In this document: piece after piece, positions 56,017 through 64,000 of the stretch
How positions within the stretch are numbered: the first letter of the stretch is position 1
Layout: each line of letters opens with the position of its first letter
Assembly: GCA_021323945.1 (NCBI GenBank)
Contig: JAJPKA010000005.1
Coordinates: 1 to 64,000 of the forward strand
Length of the DNA stretch: 64,000 nucleotides
Direction: 5' to 3'
From: Pseudomonadota bacterium
GTDB taxonomy: Bacteria; Desulfobacterota; Binatia; Binatales; Binataceae
Program-made: the position numbers and the translations under genes
Notes under the pieces: generated by a model
Databases searched by the model: none
What the model was told of the DNA's origin: nothing
The model's input: only the letters and a program-made list of their open reading frames with translations

Positions 56017-57141
56017 ATGCGGATCCAGTACTCAAAAGGTCGCGTTCCCAAGCAGGCCCACGTCGCGATACCTGAAGGGCTATACGAAGAAGAGCATGGA
56101 CGCCAGGGTTTTTTCGGGCCGGCAACTCAGTTCTATCACACTCATCCGCCGACCGACTGGAAACGGATCGAAGGACCACTACGCCCTCGCGCTTTCCGAA
56201 CTTATGATCTTAAACCGGGCGATCTCGAGGACCCACGCGGCGAGCCAGTAAAATTGTTGTTTAACAATGACGTGGCACTGTTCGTGTCGCGACGCTCCCA
56301 ACCGATGCCCTTCTGCTTTCGCAATGCGGACGGTGACGAGATTCACTTCATCCACAAAGGCCGAGGTTTACTCCAAAGTGACTTTGGCCCACTTAATTAC
56401 TCGGAGGGGGATTATATCGTTGTCCCCAAGGGCACCAACTACAGAATCGTCCCCGAGACCAGCGACAATTTGACTTTGATTATTCAGTCCCGAACCCCGG
56501 TCCGTTTTCCCGAACGCGGAGCAATTGGCCATTATGCGCCGTTCGACTACGACGTAATCGAAACCCCTGAACCTGAACCAGTGACAGAGCAAAGGCCCGA
56601 ATGGGAGTTGCGCGTGCGCCGGCGCGGCGAATACACGTCTGTGTTCTATGATTTCTGTCCGCTCGATGTAGCGGGTTGGAAAGGCACTCACTGTGTCTTC
56701 AAATTGAATGTCAAACATTTCCGACCGCTAATGAGCGAAGGAATTCATCTGCCTCCCAGCGCCCATGGAACATTCGAGGCTGACGGATTTGTCGTCTGTA
56801 CATTCGCCCCCCGCCCGCTAGAGGGCGACCCCCAGGCTCTACGAGTGCCGTGGTATCACCGAAATATCGACTATGATGAAGTGTTTTTCGTGCACAGCGG
56901 AGAATTCAGTCTCAGTCGGCGAAGCGGCACCACGCCGTTCGGCGTCCTGTCGCTTAATCCGCAGGGCTTGCACCATGGTCCCCAGCCCGGAGTCTGGGAA
57001 GACAGTATCAAGAACTGGCGCAAGGATGCGCGGCTCGACTTCGTAGCCGTTAATCTTGACGCCGAGGAACCCCTGACGATGACACCCGAGGCCCACCAGG
57101 TCGAAATCGCCGCCTACGCTGATCTGTGGTCGCGAAAGTAG
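56017..57141 (+). CDS. Homogentisate 1,2-dioxygenase-like protein
   Basis: A 374-residue bicupin from ATG 56017 with GGAGG upstream. Landmarks: the N-terminal half contains FRNADGDEIHFIHKGRG and FGPLNYSEGDYIVVPKG. The C-terminal half contains WYHRNIDYDEVFFVHSGEF and GLHHGPQPG, the regions holding the Fe(II) His/Glu/His of HGD. The protein is shorter than canonical HGDs (about 430-445) and the spacing between the ligand His and Glu is one residue longer by my alignment. Other enzymes of homogentisate breakdown are absent, so a related gentisate- or homoprotocatechuate-like substrate remains possible. Confidence 0.83.
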   Translation: MRIQYSKGRVPKQAHVAIPEGLYEEEHGRQGFFGPATQFYHTHPPTDWKRIEGPLRPRAFRTYDLKPGDLEDPRGEPVKLLFNNDVALFVSRRSQPMPFCFRNADGDEIHFIHKGRGLLQSDFGPLNYSEGDYIVVPKGTNYRIVPETSDNLTLIIQSRTPVRFPERGAIGHYAPFDYDVIETPEPEPVTEQRPEWELRVRRRGEYTSVFYDFCPLDVAGWKGTHCVFKLNVKHFRPLMSEGIHLPPSAHGTFEADGFVVCTFAPRPLEGDPQALRVPWYHRNIDYDEVFFVHSGEFSLSRRSGTTPFGVLSLNPQGLHHGPQPGVWEDSIKNWRKDARLDFVAVNLDAEEPLTMTPEAHQVEIAAYADLWSRK

Positions 57142-57168
57142 GTAACGGTTACTCGCACAGGAGCTTGA

Positions 57169-58605
57169 ATGGGCATTCGCACAGGCAGGCAATACCTCCA
57201 AGGCCTTAGAGATGACCGCGCGGTCTACGTAAGCGGCGAGCGGATCAGAGACGTAACCGCTTACCCGCCTTTCCAGCGGACCGTAACAACGCTAGCGGAA
57301 TTATATGAGCTACAGCACGATCCCGCACACAAACCAGTTCTGACGTATCCTTCGCCGACCACGGGCGAGCCAGTCAGCACCTCGTTCCTAATCGCTGAGA
57401 CCGCTGAGGACGTTGCCCGTCGGGTAGCCGGGGAGGAGTTGCGGGCCGAAGCGACGTTCGGTCTGATGGGCCGCTTGCCCGACTTTATGAACGCGATGGT
57501 CACGGATGCCGCGGTTGCGGCAGCTTACCTCGCCCAGCACCAACCGCAATTCGCAAACAACCTGGTGCGTTACTACGAGTACTGCCGAGAAAACGATCTC
57601 TGCCTCACGCATACCCTGGTCGATCCGCAAATCGACCGCTCGAAGGGGCCAGCCGAGCAAGCCGATCCGGCAGCCGCCTTGCATCGCGTGCGGGAAACCG
57701 ACCGCGGCATTATTGTCCATGGGGCCCGGATGTTGTCGACCCTGGCCCCCTTCGCCGACGAGATCTGGGTCGGACCGTTTTATCCGCGCAAGGCCGGCGA
57801 GGAACCGTACGCGCTCTGCTTTGCAATTCCGATTGATACGCCCGGCTTGAAGTTTATCTGTCGCGAACCCTACGACACCGGCCGCAGCAGATTTGATCGT
57901 CCAGTCTCGTCACGTTTCGACGAAGAGGACGCGTTGGCGATCTTCGACCACGTGCTGGTTCCATGGGAACGCTTGTTCATTAATGGAGATATCGAGGCGT
58001 CCAACTCCTTCCTCGTGCACGGCGCCGGCTACGCTTTGCTCCAGGCGACCATCCGCGGCGTGGTTAAATTGCGCTTCCTGGCCGGCCTTGCCTGTCACCT
58101 GGCCGAAGCCATCGGGCGTAGCGCTGCCCCTCATGTACAGGCCCAACTGGGTGAGCTGGTTGCCAAAGTGGAACTGGGCAACGGGCTATTGCGCGCCTCC
58201 GCTCAGGACGTTGTTGCGGCGCGGCGTGAGGGTCTCTCTTTGCGCGCGCTGGCCGCGGCGTTGTGGGTCTTTATCCCCGAGACCCAGATGCGTGCTGCAG
58301 AAATCATCCGGCAGTTAAGCGGCAGTGGGTTGATTATGACACCGACCGAGCGGGATTTTGACAATCCCGAAATCGCGCCCTTTTTGGAGCAATACCTCCA
58401 GGGCAAAGGTCTGAGCGCACGCGCCCGGGTGCGGCTGTTTAAACTCGCCTGGGACTTGATCGGAGAGCAGTTCGGCAGCCGCCAGTTACAGTACGAATGG
58501 TTCTATGCCGGCGATCCGATCTTTACCCGTTCCCGCTTCTATCGCTCTCCAGTAGTAGATAACTACAAGCAGATGGTTATGCGGCTATTGGAGACGGCGA
58601 ATTAG
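57169..58605 (+). CDS. 4-Hydroxyphenylacetate 3-monooxygenase (HpaB) family protein
   Basis: A 478-residue FADH2-using oxygenase-fold protein with AGGAG before the ATG. Seen: IRTGRQYLQGLRDDRAVYVSG (HpaB N-terminus), DLCLTHTLVDPQIDRSK, DEIWVGPFYPRKAGEEPYAL, SSRFDEEDALAIFDHVLVPW and the C-terminal acyl-CoA-dehydrogenase-like four-helix region. HpaB needs a flavin reductase (HpaC), not found here. It starts 27 bases after the HmgA-like gene, so ring hydroxylation followed by cleavage is a reasonable pathway order. Confidence 0.9.
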   Translation: MGIRTGRQYLQGLRDDRAVYVSGERIRDVTAYPPFQRTVTTLAELYELQHDPAHKPVLTYPSPTTGEPVSTSFLIAETAEDVARRVAGEELRAEATFGLMGRLPDFMNAMVTDAAVAAAYLAQHQPQFANNLVRYYEYCRENDLCLTHTLVDPQIDRSKGPAEQADPAAALHRVRETDRGIIVHGARMLSTLAPFADEIWVGPFYPRKAGEEPYALCFAIPIDTPGLKFICREPYDTGRSRFDRPVSSRFDEEDALAIFDHVLVPWERLFINGDIEASNSFLVHGAGYALLQATIRGVVKLRFLAGLACHLAEAIGRSAAPHVQAQLGELVAKVELGNGLLRASAQDVVAARREGLSLRALAAALWVFIPETQMRAAEIIRQLSGSGLIMTPTERDFDNPEIAPFLEQYLQGKGLSARARVRLFKLAWDLIGEQFGSRQLQYEWFYAGDPIFTRSRFYRSPVVDNYKQMVMRLLETAN

Positions 58606-58655
58606 AGGGCTGGCCGAAGCTTTCACACTGAAGGTTCGCGCTTCGTGACTCGACC

Positions 58656-58910
58656 TCACAATTCACCGCGCAGCGAAGCCCACAACAAAAATGCCGCCCA
58701 GGCAATGATAGGATCATCCGAGACTTTGCCTTCCCCGGGAATTTCGGGGGCAGGGGGTAGCGTGCGCAGCTCCTCAGGCGTCAGAGCCTCGCGAGCGATT
58801 GCGCAAATCGCCGCCATGCTCGGCTCCTGCTTCGATTCGTTGAATGCACGCATCACTCCCAGCATCTTAACCACGCCCGGCGACTGGGTTGGGTCGAAAT
58901 CGAACTTCAT
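58656..58910 (-). CDS. Small hypothetical protein
   Basis: An 84-residue frame from ATG 58910. The sequence FDPTQSPGVVKMLGVMRAF and LTPEELRTLPPAPEIPGEG has balanced composition and looks coding. Two helices with an acidic loop are expected. I recognise no family. It is convergent with the HpaB-like gene and about 120 bases downstream of the HExxH gene on the same strand. Confidence 0.55.
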   Translation of the reverse strand: MKFDFDPTQSPGVVKMLGVMRAFNESKQEPSMAAICAIAREALTPEELRTLPPAPEIPGEGKVSDDPIIAWAAFLLWASLRGEL

Positions 58911-59028
58911 GGCGGTACCTGGGATAAACCATTCTTGTCGGTATACAAAAGCCGCACGTGACCCCGATGCATCCGTGCGGACCTTGCAGCCTACCCGTCT
59001 CTTACTTCTGATGGAATCAGTTTCAAAA

Positions 59029-59601
59029 CTACTGCGACCGAGGCGCGGAGGGCAACAGCGTTCGCATCAGAAACGATTCGCGTTTGAAGAAGCCCGTCGT
59101 GTGATATGAGTCATCGAGCCCCAGCAGCACGTAATCGAGGTAATGACCCAACTCGTGCATCAAGGTTCGCACAAAGGTGCGCGGCTTGACCACGTCACGG
59201 CGCTGCGCCGTTCGCATCCAGAGGACAATCAACGGCAGTCCCGGCTGCATCGCCGGCCCACGAGGGTAGAAGATGCCGTGTAACTCACCGCGCGCGTTGT
59301 GAGGCCTCACTCCACGGACTTCAACTTTTACTGGCCTTACTCTCAGCGAGCGGCAGACCCGGTCCGTCAGTGCCTGAGCCGCTACCGCAATTCTTGCGGC
59401 CGAGCCGGATGACACCACTGTAACCAGAGCGGCGGCTAGCGACAACATTTCGGCATCTGGTTGCAGGTCCAGACGCTCGATTGCATCGCTTTTGAGCCAC
59501 ACACGCTGAGCGCGCGCGGATAGACGATAGAAATAGGACGGCAGCGCTCCGCGTTTGACCTCGTCGGTCACTTTCTCCTCCACCGCCACAGCGACTATCA
59601 T
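59029..59601 (-). CDS. Uncharacterised protein with HExxH metallopeptidase-like motif
   Basis: A 190-residue protein from ATG 59601; a TTG at 59628 is possible. The motif FVRTLMHELGHYLDYVLLGL near residue 150 is a classic zinc HExxH with a nearby DDSYHT that could supply the third ligand. The first 120 residues contain two helical segments and no signal peptide. SprT/DUF-type minimal metalloproteases have a similar layout. It shares a 32-base divergent spacer with the adenosine-specific kinase gene. Confidence 0.72.
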   Translation of the reverse strand: MIVAVAVEEKVTDEVKRGALPSYFYRLSARAQRVWLKSDAIERLDLQPDAEMLSLAAALVTVVSSGSAARIAVAAQALTDRVCRSLRVRPVKVEVRGVRPHNARGELHGIFYPRGPAMQPGLPLIVLWMRTAQRRDVVKPRTFVRTLMHELGHYLDYVLLGLDDSYHTTGFFKRESFLMRTLLPSAPRSQ

Positions 59602-59633
59602 CCTGGAGCGAAAGCTTTGAAAGAGCAACCGAT

Positions 59634-60119
59634 ATGGAATTCAAGCTAGTCGAGATTGCGAAGCCAAATCAGGACTGGAACGTCATCATTGGGCAGGCCC
59701 ATTTTATCAAGACCGTCGAAGACCTCTACGAGGCATTGGTGCAGGCGGTTCCGGGCATCAAATTCGGCGTTGCATTTTGTGAAGCTTCCGGTCCGTGCCT
59801 AATCCGGCACACCGGTACCGACCGTGAAATCGAAAGCGCTGCCATAGCCGCAGCCCAGGCTATCGGTGCCGGACACGTGTTCGTCGTGATGCTCGCCAAC
59901 GCCTTTCCCGTAAACGTGCTCAACCAGCTCAAGACCGTTAGCGAGGTGTGTACGATATTTTGCGCGAGTGCGAATCCGTTGGCGGTTGTGGTTGCCGAAC
60001 ACAATGGCGCCCGCGGAGTCATGGGCGTGATTGATGGTAGCGGCCCGAAAGGCACTGAGGGAGAAGCGGAGCAGGCGGCGCGTCATTCGCTGCTGCGCCG
60101 GTTCGGTTACAAGCAGTAG
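59634..60119 (+). CDS. Adenosine-specific kinase (DUF355 family)
   Basis: The 161-residue protein matches the archaeal adenosine-specific kinase family (PF04008): NVIIGQAHFIKTVEDLYEAL, FGVAFCEASGPCLIRHTGTD, AAIAAAQAIGAGHVFVVML, CTIFCASANPLAVVV and RGVMGVIDGS. It would phosphorylate adenosine to AMP, though this is a transfer of annotation from the archaeal family. It is small for a kinase and lacks the ribokinase fold. It diverges from the HExxH gene. Confidence 0.9.
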   Translation: MEFKLVEIAKPNQDWNVIIGQAHFIKTVEDLYEALVQAVPGIKFGVAFCEASGPCLIRHTGTDREIESAAIAAAQAIGAGHVFVVMLANAFPVNVLNQLKTVSEVCTIFCASANPLAVVVAEHNGARGVMGVIDGSGPKGTEGEAEQAARHSLLRRFGYKQ

Positions 60120-60131
60120 GGGAGGGGGATC

Positions 60132-60675
60132 ATGAAATACCAATCATCCATCAGGAAGACCGAGCTGCTCGCCGACCACGAAGGATTGCTGCAGGTCTAC
60201 TGTTCGAACTGCGCTCAATCACTGTCACTGCAACGCTGCGCAAAACTTGCAGCATTGCGGCTGGCTGGTCGCAAATTTGATCGCGTGCAGCCGTGAAACG
60301 CCGCGCATAGTCTATCCCGAGATGTTCGCGCGAGTCTTCGATCTACAGGAATGTGCGATCGAAAAGGTTCTCGAGTTTTCGCGGCAACAAAGCGCCTTGA
60401 AAGCGGCGCGTGCGCAGTGGCGGCGCTTCAACAGACTGTCGCAGCGCCCCCTTCAGGGCTTCTTGGGCAACTGGTCTGCGGCCAAATCCATGAGCGCTCC
60501 ATCTCTGCGCAGAACCAGATGCAGGTGAAAGAGCGGAGATGCGATGGAACTAAATCGCATCATCACCGACCGGGTTAACGAAAAGCTGGAAGCGGTCACG
60601 TCCGCTGTTGCAAACCTTGCGCAAAAACAAGCACCGGGACAATCCCAGGCGCAGAAAGCAGATCAAAGCTTCTGA
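60132..60675 (+). pseudogene. Frame-broken helical protein, possibly phasin-like
   Basis: Coding-like sequence runs through three frames. Frame one is MKYQSSIRKTELLADHEGLL with stop at 60296. Frame two follows from about 60235 (AQNLQHCGWLVANLIACSRE through EKVLEFSRQQSALKAARAQW). Frame three is SAQNQMQVKER and MELNRIITDRVNEKLEA, ending KADQSF at 60675. The amphipathic-helix content, absence of Cys-rich motifs and Gln/Ala-rich tail recall phasins, but this is weak. GGAGGGGG precedes the first ATG, so it was once a translated gene. Indels in the assembly could also explain it. Confidence 0.4.
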
Positions 60676-60733
60676 ACATCGCCATTCGAACATAGGCTAT
60701 AATGTGTAAACCCGCCGCTGATAAGCTCGGCCA

Positions 60734-63337
60734 GTGGCACGGCCGTCCGGTCAGCAGACGGAGTGGGTTGGGGAGCGAGGTCTTAGCCAGGGTAGAGGCG
60801 GATTCAAGCCTATGGCAAATGGAGCAGGCGGGGGCAGGAATGATAGACCGAGGAACCGAGCTTCGGGAACGTCAATCAACCGCTCAGCTGCGCGGAGGGA
60901 GTTCCGGTTCCAGCGGGCAATGCACTCGGCGGCGACTTTGATTCGTCGGCTGGGCTGGCGTCGCATTTTGCTCGGGAGCTTGCTCTTCACCGCGTTTTCA
61001 TGCGGTTTCTATCTGGCCAATCTTTACAACGAGATTTCCCAACTAATCGCGCAGCGGCGGGCGGCGCTGACTTCCGCAATCTATTCGGCGCCACTGGTGA
61101 TTAGCGTTGGCGATGACATAGCAGCGCTTCACTTGACTGATCGGCTCGAACGGCTGAGCTATGCGCGAGTTCCACAGCCCGAGCACCCCGGGGAATATTC
61201 GCTCGGACCGGATGGTCTGACAATTTACGTGCGGGAGTTTAGAGTTGGCGATCGCGGCTACCCAGCGACGCTCGTTCACCTTACCTGCAACCACGGCCAG
61301 ATCACGGAAATCACCGATTCCAGCGGCGCCGTGCAACCCGACGCGATAGTTGAACCCGAAATAATTGGTCGTCTGTTGCCGGATGCGCCGGCAGAACGGG
61401 TGGAAGTGTCGTTAAGTGAAGTGCCGCCCTTTCTGATCAAGGGGCTGCTGGCCACCGAGGACCGCTTTTTCTATTACCATTTCGGTTTTGATCCAATCCG
61501 GATGATCGAAGCGGCGGTCGTCGACCTGCGGTCACATCGACTGAGTCAGGGAGCCAGCACCCTCACCCAGCAACTCGCCCGCACCTTCATCGAGCAGCAC
61601 ACTCGCACCTTCCGACGCAAGCTGCGCGAACTCGCAATCGCGCTCGTGCTCGAAATGCGACTGTCGAAAAACGAGATTCTGGAGCGCTATATCAACGACG
61701 TTTGGATGGGTGAGTACCAGGGCACGCCGATTTACGGCATGCCGCTGGCCGCCCGTTATTTCTTCAACCGAGACTTACGCCAGCTGACCCCTGCCCAGGC
61801 CGCCACCTTAATCGGCATGATCCAGGCGCCCAGCAGCGATGACCCTCGGCGGCATCCGGAGACTGCTCGACAGCGTCGCAACATCGTGCTGGCCCTGATG
61901 CGGCGCACCGGTGCTCTCAATCAAGCCCTCTACCAGGCAGCACTGGCAGAGCCGGTCGTCACCGTTCCAGTGGCTGGCCTGCGGCGGGCACCCTACTTTA
62001 CAGATTATGTGACTGCGCAGGTAGCGAAGCTGCCTGCCGTAAGCGGGATGCTTGCGGGCTTGCGCGTTTACACCACCTTAGACCCGGAACTCGAGGCCGT
62101 CGGACGGCAGGCCATAGTGGAAAACCTCAAGCAGCTCGAAATGAAGCATCCACGGCTGCGACGTCGGACACCCGCGCAGCAGCTCCAAAGCGCCTTAGTC
62201 GCCATCGAGCCACGCTCCGGCGCTATTCTGGCGATGGTCGGAGGGCGCGACTATGAAACGAGCCAATTCAACCGGGTCACCAGCGCTGAGCGCCAGCCGG
62301 GGTCAGCCTTCAAGCCGATTGTTTACCTAACCGCGCTCGATCCGCTGCTTTCGCCCCTGAATCGGCCGGTGACGCTCGCATCAATTTTGCCCGACCGACC
62401 AATGTCCTTTGGCGGGTGGCGACCGGTGGATTACGAGGGAACTTATGCCGGTGATGTAACGGTCGCGGAAGCACTGGCTGATTCGTTGAATGTCCCGACC
62501 GCCTACCTGGGCAGCTTGTTGGGCCCCAGAGCGATGATTCATACTGCGCATTTAATGGGAATCCATGAAGATTTACCCAATTACCTGCCAATTTCTATCG
62601 GAGCCGGCGAGGTAACTCTGCTCGAACTAACCTCCGTCTATGGCACCTTCGCCAATGGGGGTGTAGTTCGCACCCCGTATGCGATCGAATCGGTCGTGAA
62701 TAGTCGAGGCGAGGTCATCTATCGGCACGAAGCCCAGCCAAGGCGTTTAATGAGTCGTGCTGTCGCCTATGTAATGACCGCCGCGCTGCGCGGTGTCCTG
62801 CAGTACGGAACGGCCAGGAATGCGGCGCGAATGGGACTGAATTTTCCCGCGGCGGGTAAGACCGGAACGACCGAGGACTATCGTGACGCCTACTTCATTG
62901 GCTATACGCCGCAACTGGTGTGCGGAGTCTGGGTTGGCTTCGACCAGCCTCAGGACATTGGTCTACCAGGCGCAGACGCTGCGCTGCCCGCGTGGGTCAG
63001 ATTCATGCGCGAGTCAGTGCGACAGCCACAACTCGGCTTCGGTCCCCCGCCCCCGGGCATCACAATGGCAACGATTGATCCGGTCAGCGGAGGTTTGGCG
63101 ACTCCGGCATGTCCGCGGGTCCTCACGTTGCCGTTCCTCTCGGGCACTGAACCAACGCAAACTTGTCGTCTGCATAGCCAGCTCTTTGCGGCTAGTGCTC
63201 GCCCTTCGAGCAATCCGCCGCTTCAGCCGCCGCCGGCCTTGGATACGCAACCCCCGCCAGCGGTTGCGCCAGCTGCGAATAACGTGCTCGGCGCCCTCGG
63301 AAATTTCTTCGGCGACTTGTTCGGACACCATCATTAA
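60734..63337 (+). CDS. Bifunctional penicillin-binding protein (PBP1b-like)
   Basis: The 867-residue reading begins at a GTG; ATGs at 60812 and 60920 could be the true start, the last giving a protein that begins MHSAATLIRRLGWRR right before the TM helix. A UB2H-like region (LGPDGLTIYVREFRVG) precedes the GT51 domain: ATEDRFFYYHFGFDPIRM (catalytic Glu) and SQGASTLTQQLARTF. The transpeptidase has SAFK in RQPGSAFKPIVYLTAL, SLN in ADSLNVPTAYL and KTGT in AGKTGTTEDYRDAYF. A Pro-rich C-terminus ends GNFFGDLFGHHH. It polymerises and cross-links peptidoglycan. Confidence 0.94.
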   Translation: MARPSGQQTEWVGERGLSQGRGGFKPMANGAGGGRNDRPRNRASGTSINRSAARREFRFQRAMHSAATLIRRLGWRRILLGSLLFTAFSCGFYLANLYNEISQLIAQRRAALTSAIYSAPLVISVGDDIAALHLTDRLERLSYARVPQPEHPGEYSLGPDGLTIYVREFRVGDRGYPATLVHLTCNHGQITEITDSSGAVQPDAIVEPEIIGRLLPDAPAERVEVSLSEVPPFLIKGLLATEDRFFYYHFGFDPIRMIEAAVVDLRSHRLSQGASTLTQQLARTFIEQHTRTFRRKLRELAIALVLEMRLSKNEILERYINDVWMGEYQGTPIYGMPLAARYFFNRDLRQLTPAQAATLIGMIQAPSSDDPRRHPETARQRRNIVLALMRRTGALNQALYQAALAEPVVTVPVAGLRRAPYFTDYVTAQVAKLPAVSGMLAGLRVYTTLDPELEAVGRQAIVENLKQLEMKHPRLRRRTPAQQLQSALVAIEPRSGAILAMVGGRDYETSQFNRVTSAERQPGSAFKPIVYLTALDPLLSPLNRPVTLASILPDRPMSFGGWRPVDYEGTYAGDVTVAEALADSLNVPTAYLGSLLGPRAMIHTAHLMGIHEDLPNYLPISIGAGEVTLLELTSVYGTFANGGVVRTPYAIESVVNSRGEVIYRHEAQPRRLMSRAVAYVMTAALRGVLQYGTARNAARMGLNFPAAGKTGTTEDYRDAYFIGYTPQLVCGVWVGFDQPQDIGLPGADAALPAWVRFMRESVRQPQLGFGPPPPGITMATIDPVSGGLATPACPRVLTLPFLSGTEPTQTCRLHSQLFAASARPSSNPPLQPPPALDTQPPPAVAPAANNVLGALGNFFGDLFGHHH

Positions 63338-63531
63338 AGTCTAGCCGACGCCCAACTGTAGGCGACCCTTGCCCGCCAACGCTTTAGAGTCAATTGAGGC
63401 GGGAAGCAATTCAGGCGGTCCCACGTCGCACGCTTCTATTTTCTCCGACAGGTGGCTCCGTTATCATCCTGGCATCCCCGCCGCGAGTAAGAGACTTGGC
63501 TTGGCAATCCTTCGGATGGGAAAAATCGGCG

Positions 63532-64000
63532 GTGCGTCAATGCCGGCACGCGCGTAACAGCTTCGTCCTGAAGTTCACCGTCCTCCTGTCAACAATATCG
63601 TTTATGATTGCCGCGACAGCGCGAGCGGCGAATGTGGAGGTGGGCAAAGGCCCTTTCTTTCTGCCGTCCGGACCGGCCACGAAAATTGTCACGGTGAGCA
63701 GAACCGGTGAAGCCCAGGCATCAATCACAGTCTTAACCGAGGCTGTCGCAGTTAAGGAAACCGGCCCAAGAGCGACCATAAAGAAATTCGGTGAAGTCTA
63801 TGCCTTCAGCCCGGCTTTTTTCACTGTCCATCGCGAGCAGCCGACTCAAATCGAATTCTGGAATCTGCAGCCGGACGACGAACACGATTTTGCACTGGTG
63901 GCCCCGGATCTAACTGTGCTCATGTATGTCAAATTGCCACCCTTGAGCAAAACTTCGTACATATTCACCTTCCATCGGGAAGGCGAGATTGATTTCAAGT
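63532..64000 (+). CDS. Exported cupredoxin-like protein, N-terminal part (cut by window edge)
   Basis: A GTG at 63532 opens a frame with no stop before the window end, 156 codons. The signal peptide VRQCRHARNSFVLKFTVLL to TARAA is followed by two repeats of beta-strand-rich sequence. FTVHREQPTQIEFWNLQPDD with EHDFALV, and TSYIFTFHREGEIDFK, form a cupredoxin-type fold with a His where the first copper ligand would be. The Cys and Met ligands would lie beyond the end. It resembles the gene at 17047 in fold only. Confidence 0.6.
   Translation, partial: MRQCRHARNSFVLKFTVLLSTISFMIAATARAANVEVGKGPFFLPSGPATKIVTVSRTGEAQASITVLTEAVAVKETGPRATIKKFGEVYAFSPAFFTVHREQPTQIEFWNLQPDDEHDFALVAPDLTVLMYVKLPPLSKTSYIFTFHREGEIDFK

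Noticed and set aside
1..64000. tRNA or rRNA genes, CRISPR arrays, insertion sequences, prophage or attachment sites
   Set aside because: No tRNA-type T-loop with matching acceptor stem, no rRNA sequence, no regularly spaced repeats, no transposase or integrase motifs were seen in reading both strands.

Overview
The window reads as a chromosomal segment of an uncultivated, Gram-negative, aerobic heterotroph of moderately high GC. The diderm envelope is shown by an RND pump with adaptor and TolC partners, an outer-membrane barrel with a C-terminal Phe, a PBP1b-like synthase, SppA and several signal peptides and lipoproteins. The mix of CoA-ester mutase, many aldehyde dehydrogenases, ACMSD-type amidohydrolases, LLM flavin enzymes, HpaB- and HmgA-like proteins resembles metagenome-derived lineages such as Binatota or other former Deltaproteobacteria. 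That placement is an inference from gene content only. I saw no tRNA, rRNA, CRISPR array, insertion sequence or prophage.

Layout. 1-437: partial amidohydrolase (-). 726-3909: enoyl-CoA hydratase/decarboxylase-like protein and a split B12-dependent acyl-CoA mutase (+). 4018-7186: GH15 glucoamylase/trehalase-like enzyme followed by a second amidohydrolase (-). 7823-11076: bioF-bioA-bioD (+). 11304-15978: three tandem paralogous aldehyde dehydrogenases (-). 17012-18738: a Fur-box-like site followed by cupredoxin-like, haem-binding and outer-membrane barrel genes (+). 18809-20197: class II photolyase (-). 21122-27211: CusCBA/Czc-type metal efflux operon (-) whose upstream small gene overlaps head-to-head a DxNxDG-repeat lipoprotein (+). 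28762-33497: an SDR, a cupin and aroC-aroK-aroB. 33707-38995: hydrolase, phosphodiesterase, SppA and a ferritin-like DUF6306 protein (+). 39056-42873: YkvA-like, UPF0182 and an orphan NarL-type regulator (-). 42972-46294: 2-oxoacid decarboxylase and acyl-CoA ligase (+). 46591-50690: histidine phosphatase, rhodanese-ThiF fusion, peroxiredoxin and short ThiC (-). 51131-54365: VOC protein, ALS-like ThDP enzyme and YqgE (+). 54732-58605: LLM oxidoreductase, HmgA-like and HpaB-like aromatic-oxidation operon (+). 58656-64000: small protein, HExxH protein, adenosine-specific kinase, a frame-broken gene, PBP1b-like synthase and a cupredoxin-like gene that runs off the end.

How the genes fit together. 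Much of the window is carbon catabolism. Aromatic or 2-oxo acids could be oxidised by HpaB/HmgA-like enzymes or decarboxylated to aldehydes, oxidised by the ALDHs and activated by the acyl-CoA ligase. Branched or odd-chain acyl-CoAs could pass through the mutase. Cofactor genes (biotin, thiamin pyrimidine, sulfur-carrier activation) are interspersed. Two broken reading frames (27996-28485 and 60132-60675) are either pseudogenes or assembly indels.

The most promising uncharacterised unit is the Fur-box-associated cupredoxin/Haem_bd/barrel operon at 17012-18738. It looks like an iron-responsive envelope system with no transporter of a known class.
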